DNA from: Nymphaea colorata
Taxonomy: Eukaryota > Streptophyta > Magnoliopsida > Nymphaeales > Nymphaeaceae
Length of the DNA: 64,000 nucleotides
Reading direction: 5' to 3'
Assembly: GCF_008831285.2 (NCBI RefSeq)
Contig: NC_045144.1
Span: forward strand, 4,394,268 to 4,458,267
Under the pieces are notes generated by a model, which was given only the letters and a program-made list of their open reading frames with translations, was not told the DNA's origin and searched no databases. A program made the position numbers and the translations under genes. Positions 36,201 to 47,702 of this stretch are shown piece after piece. The stretch's first letter is position 1. Each line of letters begins with the position of its first letter.

Positions 36201-39200
36201 GATTCTAAAAATTCAAACTGCAGAAAAGCCTTTTCCTTCTCAAATAGTTTAGATATAGGCATTTCGAGCCAGAGTGATCGTCTCCAGATTCATGAGCAAT
36301 ACTCTGTTAACGAGAAATAAGAAAAATAAAACTTGCAAAAGTGTGATGGAAGGAATTATCCAATTCCACAGCTGAACACTCTTGTAGATGCCCTTGGGAA
36401 GCATTTGGAGTAGGCTCCATAACAAACATCTGTTTCATCGGCTGATTGGTATCTGCTGGTTACAATCAACTTGATTAAAAGATTGGAGGCCATATCTTTC
36501 TAGTCTTCCATTTCATTTGTAAGTTAATCTGGATGGGGATGCAATCATAATTACCAGACTAATTTTAAGGAATTCATTTAGAAATCAGCACTGTCATCAA
36601 CAACATTGCATAATGGCCCATATCATCCAATACCCTTTGTATCAGCCCCTCACCACCAAGAGGCAGGCTGATACATGGGTTTCAAAACATGGGGTCAATT
36701 CAAGCCATATCGACCATTTCAGCCCTGTATTAGCTGATATTTGAATAAATTCAACAAAATACTATTTTTTATTTTCAAATTGCCTGATACGGACTGAATG
36801 CAATTTGAATTATCAAATTCTCATAAAAGCAAATGCAGATTAGTTGTGGTAAGATACTAACTCATTGATGAAGCTATAAATACGGAGGATCTTGTCTAGG
36901 AGATGATTGTACAGGCTGCCAAGAACACCGCCAATTATGCCAAGGATAATGATGGGCAACAGATCGACCATGCTGTACCGCACTTCAGCGGTGCTCACAT
37001 CAAACATTATTAGTCCTCCCTTCCCAAATAGACCACAATTTCCACTACCACAATATTCAATAAATGCACGAAGCACAACTGCGACAACTGCTGTTGCGAA
37101 GAAAGTCCTCCAAAGCAGTGCACTCCTCCACCTGAAATAAGGAAATGTTACTTTCGTTTCAAGGCCAAAATTTTCTAGTTTTGTCAGCTGCTCAAATTGA
37201 CAAGAAATTGAACACATCAAGTTGCTACAACTAATAAAATCTGAACAATCACATTTGTTATTCCCACCATTTGCAGATGCCATTAGTCATCAATGAGTTT
37301 TTGAAGCCATGCTTCAAGTAACAAGCTTAATAGTCTGCTATGTTGCAACTATGTACCATTAGCTTACAATTGACTATCATATGTACAAAAAGGAACAGCC
37401 GTCACATACAGGCACATGTACATACACTCATGCGGAGATAGAGAGCAGCTTGCTATACATCGTGCATGTTGTGACAAAAAGTTAGATTTTCTGTGTTTTA
37501 AAAAATGGTGCAGGTTCAATGAAGCAACATGAGGCTTCATTATGATCCATGGAGTCTATTTAGCATATTGATATAGCTATAAGAGATGTGAATCAGATAT
37601 TCTTGTAATTCAGCATATAGCCTACTCTATAGAACCTGCTCTACGTTTTCAAGCATGTCCATGCCCAAGATTCAATTTGGTTAATTTAAGCTGCTGAATG
37701 CCTGAATCTTCCACATACTTTGAATTTGGGCTTCACAACTTTCCTCTTCCTCTTAAATACTACTACGTAGCCCCTATCTAGACCTCAGTAAGTTCGTTTG
37801 AGCTGACTCAATGTCTTGCAGCCTTTGAAGTATAGGGTCCAAAATCTTATCCTATATGCAACAAAAACTCGCTTGCAAATTGCATCAGTAAGATGATTGT
37901 AGCAAAAAAAAAAAAAAGACAATTTTATTGCAAAATCTGTCAATACCAGACTCAATCCTTGTAACCAGTCATTACCATGAAGCTGCCTCTTCAAGGGCGA
38001 AGAGGACACCACCTACAGGAGCACGAAAAGCTGCAGCAACACCAGCTGCTGCACCACAAGTGACCAAATCACGCCTATCTCTGTCGTTCTTGAAATAGCG
38101 AAGCCAAGTCCATGTCAAATGGTATTTACGTGATCCACCCTGGCTGAGTAATGAAGCAATACAGGCACCTGTATGCACCATGGGGCCTTCCTTACCAAGA
38201 ATAAAACCTGCTGACACTCCAAATATGGAACCAATGATCTGCAGATAGTGAAATTAATTTCAGTAACTAATATATAAGGTGCAGAGGGGAAGCTACTTTT
38301 AGCTGGTGTGGGCAATTGCCCACACCAGCCCACAAATATTACTTCATTTACATATATAAGCTTTATTAATTTTAGTTTTTTTTACATATGGGTGCCCCTT
38401 AAAGTCTGAAATTTAAACTAACAGTGCCCCTCAGCCACTGCTAAGGTGGTGTATATTACATATCATTACTGATTCCCATTTCTGCTTCTTTTCTTCCTTC
38501 GTACTGAATGGGAAGGAATTTCTTGGGTTCATTTGGGAATCCCTGTAAACCCTATCAGCTACATGCTGAGTGAGACTGATTAATAGCTGCTCACACGTGC
38601 CTCAATCTGGAGGCCTTTAACATTTCTCCTCAGTCCTTCCTTACCAATAGAAGACAATGGAGTCAGTGCCCCTCAGCCACTGCTATGGTGGTGTATATTA
38701 CATATCTCTAAAGTACATGCAGGCATGAAGAAGCATTCCCTGGAAATGCTTCTTACACCCTCTAACTGGGCAACCAGCTGTGGGCATATAAACTACGGGA
38801 TTAACTATGTTCAGATCAACATTTTTGTATATGAGGGTTTCACATCGTGGGCAGCCTTTTCCCTGTATGTAGTCATATAACCATAGGCCAGAGAGTATAT
38901 AGAGGACACATGCTCGGTGATGAAGCCTGTGATTGCATTGGTCCACATACCTTTACAAAAAGTGTGCTAGGTGCAAGAATAGAAGGAGCATCTACACCGT
39001 TTAGATAAGCCTTGACTTCTGGAATACCAGAACCAGCTGCAGCCGGTGCTATATATGCACAAATAGCAGCAGCTAATGCTGCCAAAACCAGATTGCAACC
39101 AGCATAAGCAAAGAAAGCCAATAGATACCTGTACTGAAACAATATCAAAGACCATTATGTTCTTGTTCTAAACCAGTTATTTTACAAAATTCTGGCAAAA

Positions 39201-41123
39201 AGATCCACCCACTTGAATGAACAAGCAGACATTTTTTAGATGATAAACCCGTAAAAAATGAATAATTCAGATCAAATATAATGTTTTGGTTTATTATATC
39301 AATTTTTTATGCTTAATAACGTGTAAAGATGTCAATAACACAGGCTTCTGATCACAGAGCTGATTATCTGGTGACAACAGCTTTTGATAGAATGATTTAG
39401 TAAAGCATAGGAAGACTGAAGTTGCTGAGGGGATCAACAATAAAAATTTTGTGATCCCTCTCATGATATGCAAAAAATTACATGGAATGTCTAAAGATAT
39501 TCTAACCAAGCCAATATCTAATATTTTGAAACGAACTTCTAATTTAGAAAACTGCCCGAGAGATTACAAGAGCCACACACCATCCTAAACCAAGAATATA
39601 ATTGTAGTTCCAGTATTGGTCAAATTTATTAATCTTACAACAAGACACATAAACCAGTGAAATGACTGATTTCACAGGAAATTCGCTTCTTGGTTACCAA
39701 GTCAGCTGGTGACAGTGACTTAGTTATCCAGATCTGTGACTCCTCAAAGTCCAAGGTAAAATATAAAGCTTCAAAAACTTTGAGCAACAATGTGTTACCA
39801 CCTATGCTCATGATGACTTAGCATTGAATACAAAACGTCTTTGAACTTGGAGTAACTAAATCTGCATCGACAGGCATTACCTTTCCCGAAGCATGAGATT
39901 ATTTGTTACAAGTAGCTTAAACCCTGCAATGTTTTCAACTGCTAGATTATTGAAGAAGCCAACAAGCCCAGTACCCAAGCCAATGAGAAGAGCCAGAGTC
40001 CACTTGAGAACAACATATTGAAATATTTGCACCTTCTTTCTTGATCTCCAATCTTCTTTGAATACATCATTTTCCACAATCCTGTCTCGTCAAGGATAAA
40101 TCTAATCACTTGGACATGTATTTGTCAAATATCAAGCTCCATATATTAAATTTAAATAGGAAACATTAAGAAGAGGAAGGCTGAATGGTAGGAAAACATC
40201 TTGTATTTCTTTTCTGAATTTTAGGGTCCCTTACTATGACAGCAGGATATTGCCCTTTTCACACAGTACCAGAGCAATGAAGAAAATGAACTAGGGAAAA
40301 AGGAAGGTCATTAGCTTTCTAGTGAAGCAAATCGCTGATCAAAATGACAGACCATGTGAGCCAGATGATAAAACATGGTATATCTATTTAGGAGCCAAGT
40401 ACCATGCAAGAAATGGAAATAAGCATACGATTGAAGTCTTCCGTTTTCTGGAAAAAGCTAGAGTCGCTGGAACATTGCAATCTGCAGCGATAGAGAAGTG
40501 GACCATAACCGTTCACGAATATGTACTTCAGATTTAACAGCCGTAACCAGCGTAGTGACACGAAAGGCACAATGATATGAATTTTATTTTTCCGAAAAGG
40601 TAAATCTGAAAAACCGCAATATTCCAATTGGCAAGCACGAGAATCCGCAATTCAAGTTCCTGTCTACTCGAACTATAATTTCAGACGAAAATATTCTACA
40701 CTAGGAAAATGTTAAAGTATAAGCAAAAGGTTGATATTTATGACCATTAGATAGCAGAGGAAGAGAACTTCGAGAAAACTAGATACATGGCAGAAACAGC
40801 AGTCTGCACTTCGCTAGCAGAGAGACAAAGATTTGCCACAAAAAATGAGAAAAAAAATCTAAAATCAATCAAGGCATGCGACTTTTCCTTTTGTTCATCC
40901 AACAACATGGGGGCGTTTGGTATGCTTACTCGTAATCCAGGCTCTCGACAGGGCAGACATTGGCTCCAACAATGGCTAACTGTGATGTCGTGTTCCGCCT
41001 ATGTACAAGCAGAGGCTCCCTCAGACTACCCATTACGGGGAACCCAGACTCCAACCCGTCCATGTTCTTTGATTTTGCCAACACCTCATTCTCTATGTCA
41101 ATCACATTCTTATCCACCTCCAT
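33228..41123 (-). CDS. CLC-C: Chloride channel/transporter CLC-c
   Basis: Vacuolar-membrane anion transporter of the CLC family. In Arabidopsis CLC-c loads chloride into the vacuole and affects salt tolerance and guard cells. Seven exons on the minus strand, 5' to 3': 41123-40930, 40081-39881, 39128-38951, 38238-37976, 37131-36862, 35978-34850 and 33317-33228. All junctions are GT-AG and in phase, giving 774 residues, close to Arabidopsis CLC-c. An acidic dileucine-type motif (EPLL) is at 36-39. The anion selectivity motif GSGIP is at 164-168, with Ser rather than the Pro of nitrate-selective CLC-a. The gating glutamate is in GKEGP (E208). The ALEE segment (274-275) holds the proton-glutamate position. 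The large sixth exon carries the later membrane helices and most of the CBS pair, and the last exon ends the second CBS (RPPVVGILTRHDFMPEH). A solo LTR lies in the last intron, and intron 3 (712 bp) holds repeats. Confidence 0.96.
33543..34555 (+). mobile_element. Solo LTR, relative of the neighbouring gypsy family, in CLC-C intron 6
   Basis: Begins TGTAAGACCCACGAT and ends GGGTCGTGACA, the same terminal pattern as the gypsy LTRs. It shares interior blocks with them (for example GAGGGTGTATTTAACCC and TATGGGGA...GAAGCC.TTGTATTTTT). GTGAA lies on both sides (33538-33542 and 34556-34560). There is no internal region, so it is a solo LTR left by recombination. At 1013 bp it is shorter than the full element's LTR and clearly diverged. 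It is antisense to CLC-C. Confidence 0.88.
38302..38329. repeat. 28-bp perfect palindrome in CLC-C intron 3
   Basis: Arms GCTGGTGTGGGCAA and its exact complement abut without a spacer. It is followed by CCCACAAATATTAC and sequence repeated near 63.7 kb, which suggests the edge of an old mobile element. Confidence 0.85.
38422..38706. repeat. 43-bp direct duplication in CLC-C intron 3
   Basis: 38422-38464 and 38664-38706 differ at one base (CTAAGG versus CTATGG). Both contain CAGTGCCCCTCAGCCACTG and the word GGTGGTGTATATTACAT. About 200 bases separate them. Confidence 0.9.
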
Positions 41124-42065
41124 GGTTCTTCAATTTTTGATCTCTTCTGGTTCTTACCAAAATTTCCCGATACACAAACCTCTCTCTCTCTCTTTTTCTC
41201 TCGCTTGTAGCCTGCCAAAGAAGGAGACGATGGGGTAAATACTTGGAGACTCACTGCCATAAAAAGGCAGAACTAACTTAGGAACTCGGAAAGCACTGGA
41301 AACCACTCCGTTCAGCTCTAGCTTTTTCTGAAGAGCATTCATATGATGATTATCAGTCGAAAATTCAGAAATATCAAGACGAAGGGATAACAGACATAAC
41401 GTATTACTTAGGCAATAATTTTTTCCAAGCGCAGACTCCAATCTACCATAATAAGAGGGGAAAAGAAGAACAGGAAAGAAGAAGAAGAAGAAGAAGAATC
41501 TCACCGGTGGCACTAACTGTAGAAGAATTCACTGTCAACGAGGGAAAGTGCAACTTCTTGTCAGTGCAGAATCCCCTGACTAACGGTTTCCAAATGACCA
41601 AGTAGCAGTAAAGCGACTTATGGGAAGATGATCATACCTTGCTTTCAGTTTTCACACACACCAACAGGAACTAAAGGGACTCGCAGACAGTAACCTTTTC
41701 CATTTTGAAACTTCCCTCCGTGCAGAGTGGGCAGGAAACTGACTCCACGGATCCACGAGGAGACATTGTCTACCACTTGAGGTGTCATCAATGCATAAGT
41801 GGCGAAGGTTGGGGTAGGGAGTCCATCGCCATGGACTCTTGCAGAGCACCAACCAAAGATGGTGACCGCCCGAGAGAGATCCAGCAGGTATACGGGACAC
41901 TGACTGCTGCGGATGAATACGTGGACTGAGTAAGTGCAAATAATGTACAAGAGGACAAAAGAAAGAAACCATGGAGGGTAAATTCAAATTCCTCTGCATC
42001 AATTTGCCATATTATAGGAGAGAGGAAACCCCATTGATGACTGAGGCGTGGGGTCGGCTTCCAGC

Positions 42066-42075
42066 TTCTTCTTCT

Positions 42076-42134
<59 letters not shown>
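42066..42134. repeat. Compound microsatellite (CTT)n(CT)n(TG)n upstream of CLC-C
   Basis: A CTT run to about 42080, then about 21 CT units to 42122, then a TG run to 42134. Read from CLC-C it is CA then GA then AAG, roughly 950-1000 bases upstream of the start codon. Confidence 0.92.
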
Positions 42135-45100
42135 CAGACGGATAGACATGCATGATAAGCGGCTTGAACGAACTCAGATAGGCTGGCAAAACGATTCATG
42201 AATTATTTTTTTATTTTCTGAAAAATATAAAACAAATCTTTTATAGGTTCACATTCCATTCATTTGAATAGCTTAAATGGGCAGTCACCAAATTGGAACT
42301 TGGCATTCATTAGAAATCAGAGTTTTAAAACACTGGTTGTTTGATAAATTTTCGCGAGAGTAAACACTTAAGGAAATCTTTTTTCTATTGAAGATGATGA
42401 CTACTGAAGCATTAATTTTGATTTAAAATCCTAGCAATTGATCTTAAGCCTTCATGAACAGCAATCTGCAAACATCATAATCGAGCGACTACTGAAGTGT
42501 AAGGTGGCTAAGAAATAAATTATATCTATATATATTCCATTGTCATGGTTAATTTCGTGTAAAATGACAAGAACGACCTCTAATTTCAGTTGTCGTATTT
42601 TAATTGCCCATAATTGGATTGCTCAACGACTAGGTTATTGAATTGTACAGGACAACACACACTAAAGGATTACGCAACAAAATGATTTTTTTTTTTAGTT
42701 GGCTGGTTGCAGTTAATTAGCAGATCAGGGAGACGTTAGATATGCAAATAGACGCAACCATCGTCTGATAAATGCTTGCAATATTTTCTAACTTGAGCGT
42801 CTAATTTCTTATGTTTGTCAAGATATATTCAGCGCATAATTTTATTTCCGCTACATAAACACGGCCATGAATGATGAGTACTTCATCTTTACTCATTTTT
42901 CTCCAAATTAAAATGGTTTTTTTTACTTTGTTTCTCTTACTATATGTTACCTAAAACAGGATTTGCTTATCATCATTGAAAAAAGACAAAGATGGGTAGA
43001 GTAGATTTTTTTCAGTTTACTGAACCCCAATTATCACCATTAAGGTGCATTGGATTCCACTGAAGAAGTAGTCTGAATCACATTGCAATTAAATTTGTTA
43101 TAGAAAAAAAGATTTGGTTTCGTGGAATAAATTCTTTCACATGCAGCAGGGAATCCAGGAATTGAAAATAATAAGAACGAACAAGCAAGATGCCTCAACA
43201 AGCATTGTGGCAGCAAGACCTGTGGCTGTCAACCATGTGAAAGCAATTGAAGCTTGGCCCCTGCGACCAAGAGTCATTGGTTTCTTTATAGAAGATTTGT
43301 TGAAAAAAAAAACACCAAAGAAAGGATTGATAAAAATTTTCCACTGCAGAGTAAACCCATTCTCCTTCAATTTCGATCATTCAGATCTGAACTGTTTACA
43401 TCTTAACATATATGCTCCTGAAATCTAGCTAAGAATAAGTCAACAAGCGAACAAATCTCTGAATCTATTTAGAAAGATAGAGTCGTAGAATAGAGTTGGT
43501 ATCAACCACTTTTGAGTAAGAGGGAGCCACCCAGATGAGAGCCGAAGCCTCCCCCCCACCCCGTGTCTTCTTACCTTCAAGGTTAAGGGCTGCGTCGGAG
43601 CTTGGTATGAAGACAGTGCATGTTTATTTGGCAAAAATCAATAATTTTGCATCTAAATGGAAGGTTGAGTTGGTTTCGGATCCAATTTGGAGCTATTTTG
43701 AGGTTGTGGAAATTGGATTTGGCCTTTGCATGCAGCTGATTTTCAACTAAACCTTAAATACACGATTTTGTGCACTTGGAGGGTCCTACAAGTGTGGAGC
43801 CTTAGTATTGCATGTCCACTTCATGCAGCAATTTTCCCTAACAAAATGAGTTATGGGAAAAGTGATTAGTCTCCACTATACTATGTACCAACTTATCTCC
43901 AAGGTATCCAAAGCCCTTGAGCTTATCCATTAGCTCCTCTTTACTGGCTGAACAAGTATGGGTGTTTGATTACCCTTGATTCTGTTTGATTTTAGATCCC
44001 CATGATTTGAGATCCGTGGATTTGATATCAGATTCTCGCCTTTCTTTAACTTTTATGGGACTTTTTTTGCTAGTAGGGAAGAGTAAAATTGAGATCTCAA
44101 ATGTGGACATAAAACATAAGATGTATATATATACATATAGCACTCCTTCATGGATTATAAGATCAAACGATTCAAATGCCACCTTCTTTTTCTTTTTTTT
44201 AGCATAGTTTGTCATCTCCATCTTACTTTTCAGCCGATCCAAACCAAATCGAGGGCAAACTGCTTCTATCCGACATGTAATTTGAACCATTGAAAACTAA
44301 ACTAGCTCATACTCCCTGATTTATAAAATATTTTCAAGGTGAGCATGCATGTGGCTCTTGACTTATTAAGGCTCTTTCGATGTGTTTTTGTGACTTTATG
44401 AAATTTAATATTCATAAGGGAAAAGACTATTGGGTGTAGAAAAAACAATAACTGGTTTAGCTAGTAGGCAACCACATGTTCATCTGAGAAAGAAAAGTGC
44501 AACGTTGAAAATGGAACATATGCACACGCAAAAAAAGAAAAAGAAAATTTTATTTAGATGCAGCTGTTTAAATATATATAATTGCCGTTATATTTGTGCT
44601 TAATGGATCCTTCAGACGAGTTATCAAAATATTATTGTGCATGATCTCCATGAAAGGTAATTTTTGGGAGTTTTTTTGCTAACAGTAACACAATGTTTTT
44701 GTTTGATGTATGTATCTCAAAAACAAGGGCAGCTTCATGGTACAATGATGAATGTTTTAGAGACTGTTTAGCAACAGTAACACATTGTTCATGTCTCATG
44801 AATCTGCTTAAAAAATAAATGAATCTTCATGAAATATTGGTTGGCCTATATCATGAGGCAAATTCATGAGTTTGAGAGATCTATCATGTTCGAAAGTGCA
44901 TCTGAATGAAATGGGACGTAGGGTTTTATCGGATCTAAGCTTTAATCCTTTTGAATCTTTAATATATTCCAAATAGTTTCTTTCATGGACAAGTACTTTT
45001 CTATCAGCCTGTTTGGTAGGTTTTTCGTGATTGACTTGAGGATAAAATAGCCACAACTTCTGTTGGATCTGGACCTATGGCTGATTGGATCTGATTCGGA

Positions 45101-45358
45101 GTGTTTTTAGAAACTAAACCAAATTATGGATTTAATAAATGTTATGGTTTAGAAGAAAGATAATTACATGTGTTTTTAATCTTCTTTACGATAATCTTGG
45201 ATACATAACTAATTTTCTGAAACCTCATTTGCTTTGGTGATTTTTTTTTTTTTTTGGTATACTCTGAACCTGCACCTGCACTAGATCTAATTTTGAAAAT
45301 ACATGTATTTTAACTATGTTATATATTTGTTGTGAATAGATTTGGGCCTACATCTCAC

Positions 45359-45388
45359 TTATATATATATATGTGTGTGTGTGTGTGT
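45359..45388. repeat. Compound TA/TG microsatellite
   Basis: Short TA run directly followed by about eight TG units, in intergenic sequence. Confidence 0.9.
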
Positions 45389-47039
45389 TAGTTGTTGCAA
45401 GTCAACTTTTTAGATTTGGATCTCAAATATGCCCTATTTTCTTCCTAACCCTTGCATCCTAACCCTTGCATAGGACATTTCTCAATTTATGTATGTCATC
45501 TTTGTGAATGGGCTGTGCTAATCTTTTCTGTATCATTTTAATTTTATCGTATATCTCTGAAGAGACTACTCGGATAGAAAGACGATGGCATCGAGGGCTC
45601 GTGGTCGTCGGGGGAGAGAAGAGTTCTGTCTGCTCCAAGGGTTAGCTCGGAACGGAATGAAACAAAAAAAAAAAAAAGCAATTTATACTCTTGTCTAGTT
45701 GTCTTTCGTGTCTAGTTTGTCCTGTGGACAGTGTTTGATGAAAAATTTGATTAGACAGAACATGAGTGACCCATTCCGCGTGTGCTGGAGCCATCAAACG
45801 ACCTCTTAGGATTGAGTCATTGTCTTGCATTCTTATGCGGTCTCAAATATATGATCCATTTTCTAAAACTAAATTTTCAAGTAGCATAAGATCCAAGATT
45901 CCGCAATTACATGTAATCGGATCAAAGCTTTATCGGATTGTTGTAGGAGTTCGGGCTCCAATTTAAATTCGGTTTATATGGAATTTGAGTCTGATTAGTA
46001 ATTAAATCTGAATTTCATTAAACACACTCAAAATCAAACTTTGAATTTAAGTATAGCTGGATCTCTCATTTAAATTCGGTTTAAACACCAACTGACAATC
46101 ATAATATTATCAAATCTGTTAACCTGCAATTGGTCTTTCAATTTAGACTCTTTGTAAGTTGACCAGTGAATAATTTCGACTCTTTCTAAGTTGACCATGT
46201 CTAAGTGAAGTTTTCTAAAACTAAATCAGTTATGAGCGAAAAGCCGCGTCATCCAAAGCAAAAAGAAAGAATCTACGCTTTTTTAAAAAAAATTTCATTG
46301 GGAGACCAATATGTTTCCTTATATCTTGATACCAAGCTCATTTTTTCTTGAAATCATCAAATGAGGGACTCCAATTCATTAGACTCAATTGAGTTTTTCA
46401 ATTTATGGAAATATCCCCTTCCTTATATTTGATTACGCTTCTTTTTTTCATAGGCATCACTTCTGGCACAAACTATTAAAATTTGGGTTTCTCTTTTCAA
46501 GTTTAGGAAAGAAGAAGTTAGTCAATGGCTTGATTATGCACAAGAGAATTTAATTTTGTGTAATTGCATAGCAAAAATGATTGAATAAGTCTACCGGTTA
46601 AATTCCATTGCAATTATTAAATAATTAGTTTGACGCCAATGAATACAGAAGGCCAAGGAGAAGCAATAAAATGTGGGCAGCGCATGCCTTTTTTTTTTAA
46701 AAAAAAAAAAAACTTTTTACACGGGAAGAAGGTTTTTTTTTTCTAATTTATACGAAACCTCAGCAGATCAAAACTATTTTTCTCTACATTCAATCAAAAA
46801 CTTATTATATGTCTTGAGGAAGAAAAGGCAACATCTCCTTCTAAGGGCACACTCTATCATGTTATGGATGGCCATAAGAGAGAGACTGTCGACTGATAAG
46901 GCCGACTCTTTTGGGTTTGAGGTTTTGAAAAAGAAAATTTTGAGATGGCCTTTGATATGGGAAAACAGAAAAGGTGGGGCTGAATAACGTAAATTTCCAA
47001 CTCCCGTCTTTCCAGTTTCCCTTGTCGCCGCACTTTCAA

Positions 47040-47702
47040 AATTCTCCCTTCTATATTAATTCGCCTTCTTTCAGACGAAGAGCAGAGGGGAGAACTCGAG
47101 CGAGGCTCAGCAACGGCTAATTCCCGGCTTTCCGGATTTCGGGATATCGAAATTGGGATTGCCGGGATTTGCTGGTTTTTCAGGGAATCTCCGGAAGTTC
47201 CCGAAATTCTTCTGGTTGCAGATGAGAAAGGTGCATGATGAGATAACCAGTGTAGGAATTTCGGACGCTTTCCTGTTTGGCGCTGGATTGTTTTGATCCC
47301 CTTTTCGGAACCTAGGCCGTAAGCAGCATTAATATTTTTACAGTGTTTTGATCGGTTCCGAGGACGGGATCCGGAGCCGTGGGGAGGAGGGACGGATTTC
47401 CTTGATCCCGTTTGTGAAGACGTCTGAACTTATACCTCGCCTGGTAGATTGTCTGTGCTTCGGATTTCTATCTGAGATTTTTTGTTTCTGATCGATTAGT
47501 CGTTCAAAACTTAAGGTTCCACTGCAAGAGTAATCGAAATTGCGCATTCCTTTCGATTCCGAGGAAAGGACTGAAGAGGAAGGAGGTAGACTATCACGTT
47601 GGTCGTTTTTTTTTCTTTGATATTTTGAGTCAGAATCTATTGATTTTTATCAAGAGGAGACTCATTGTTGAGACATTAGCGACCGTTTGAGTTGAGTTCA
47701 GG
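47040..47702 (+). promoter_or_regulatory. Probable promoter and 5' leader of the GT14 gene
   Basis: TATA-like CTATATTAATT near 47051 is followed about 35 bases later by a less AT-rich stretch (CGAAGAGCAGAGGGGAGAAC) that runs to the start codon. Transcription start and any leader intron are inferred, not seen. Confidence 0.35.

Larger units (their letters stand above)
41124..47039. other. Intergenic region: CLC-C promoter side and spacer
   Basis: The first kilobase is the upstream side of CLC-C. On the minus strand it is GA-rich (near 41170-41215) and has an AAG run at about 41480-41500, so it probably contains leader and promoter. Farther out come microsatellites at 42066-42134 and 45359-45388, and homopolymer runs near 45240, 45665 and 46690. 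No supported gene. Short frames near 43114 and 44808 match nothing I know. Confidence 0.5.

Noticed and set aside
36639-36674. 9-bp inverted repeat (GTATCAGCC ... GGCTGATAC) in CLC-C intron 5
   Set aside because: Short arms with an 18-base loop. It could be the trace of an old MITE but cannot be separated from chance.
44808-45056. 82-codon minus-strand frame in the CLC-GT14 spacer
   Set aside because: No family resemblance and AT-rich surroundings. Probably chance.
45584-45665. Short Arg-rich frame starting MASRARGRRG
   Set aside because: It resembles the start of some retrotransposon Gag proteins but is under 30 codons with no continuation. Not enough to call an element.
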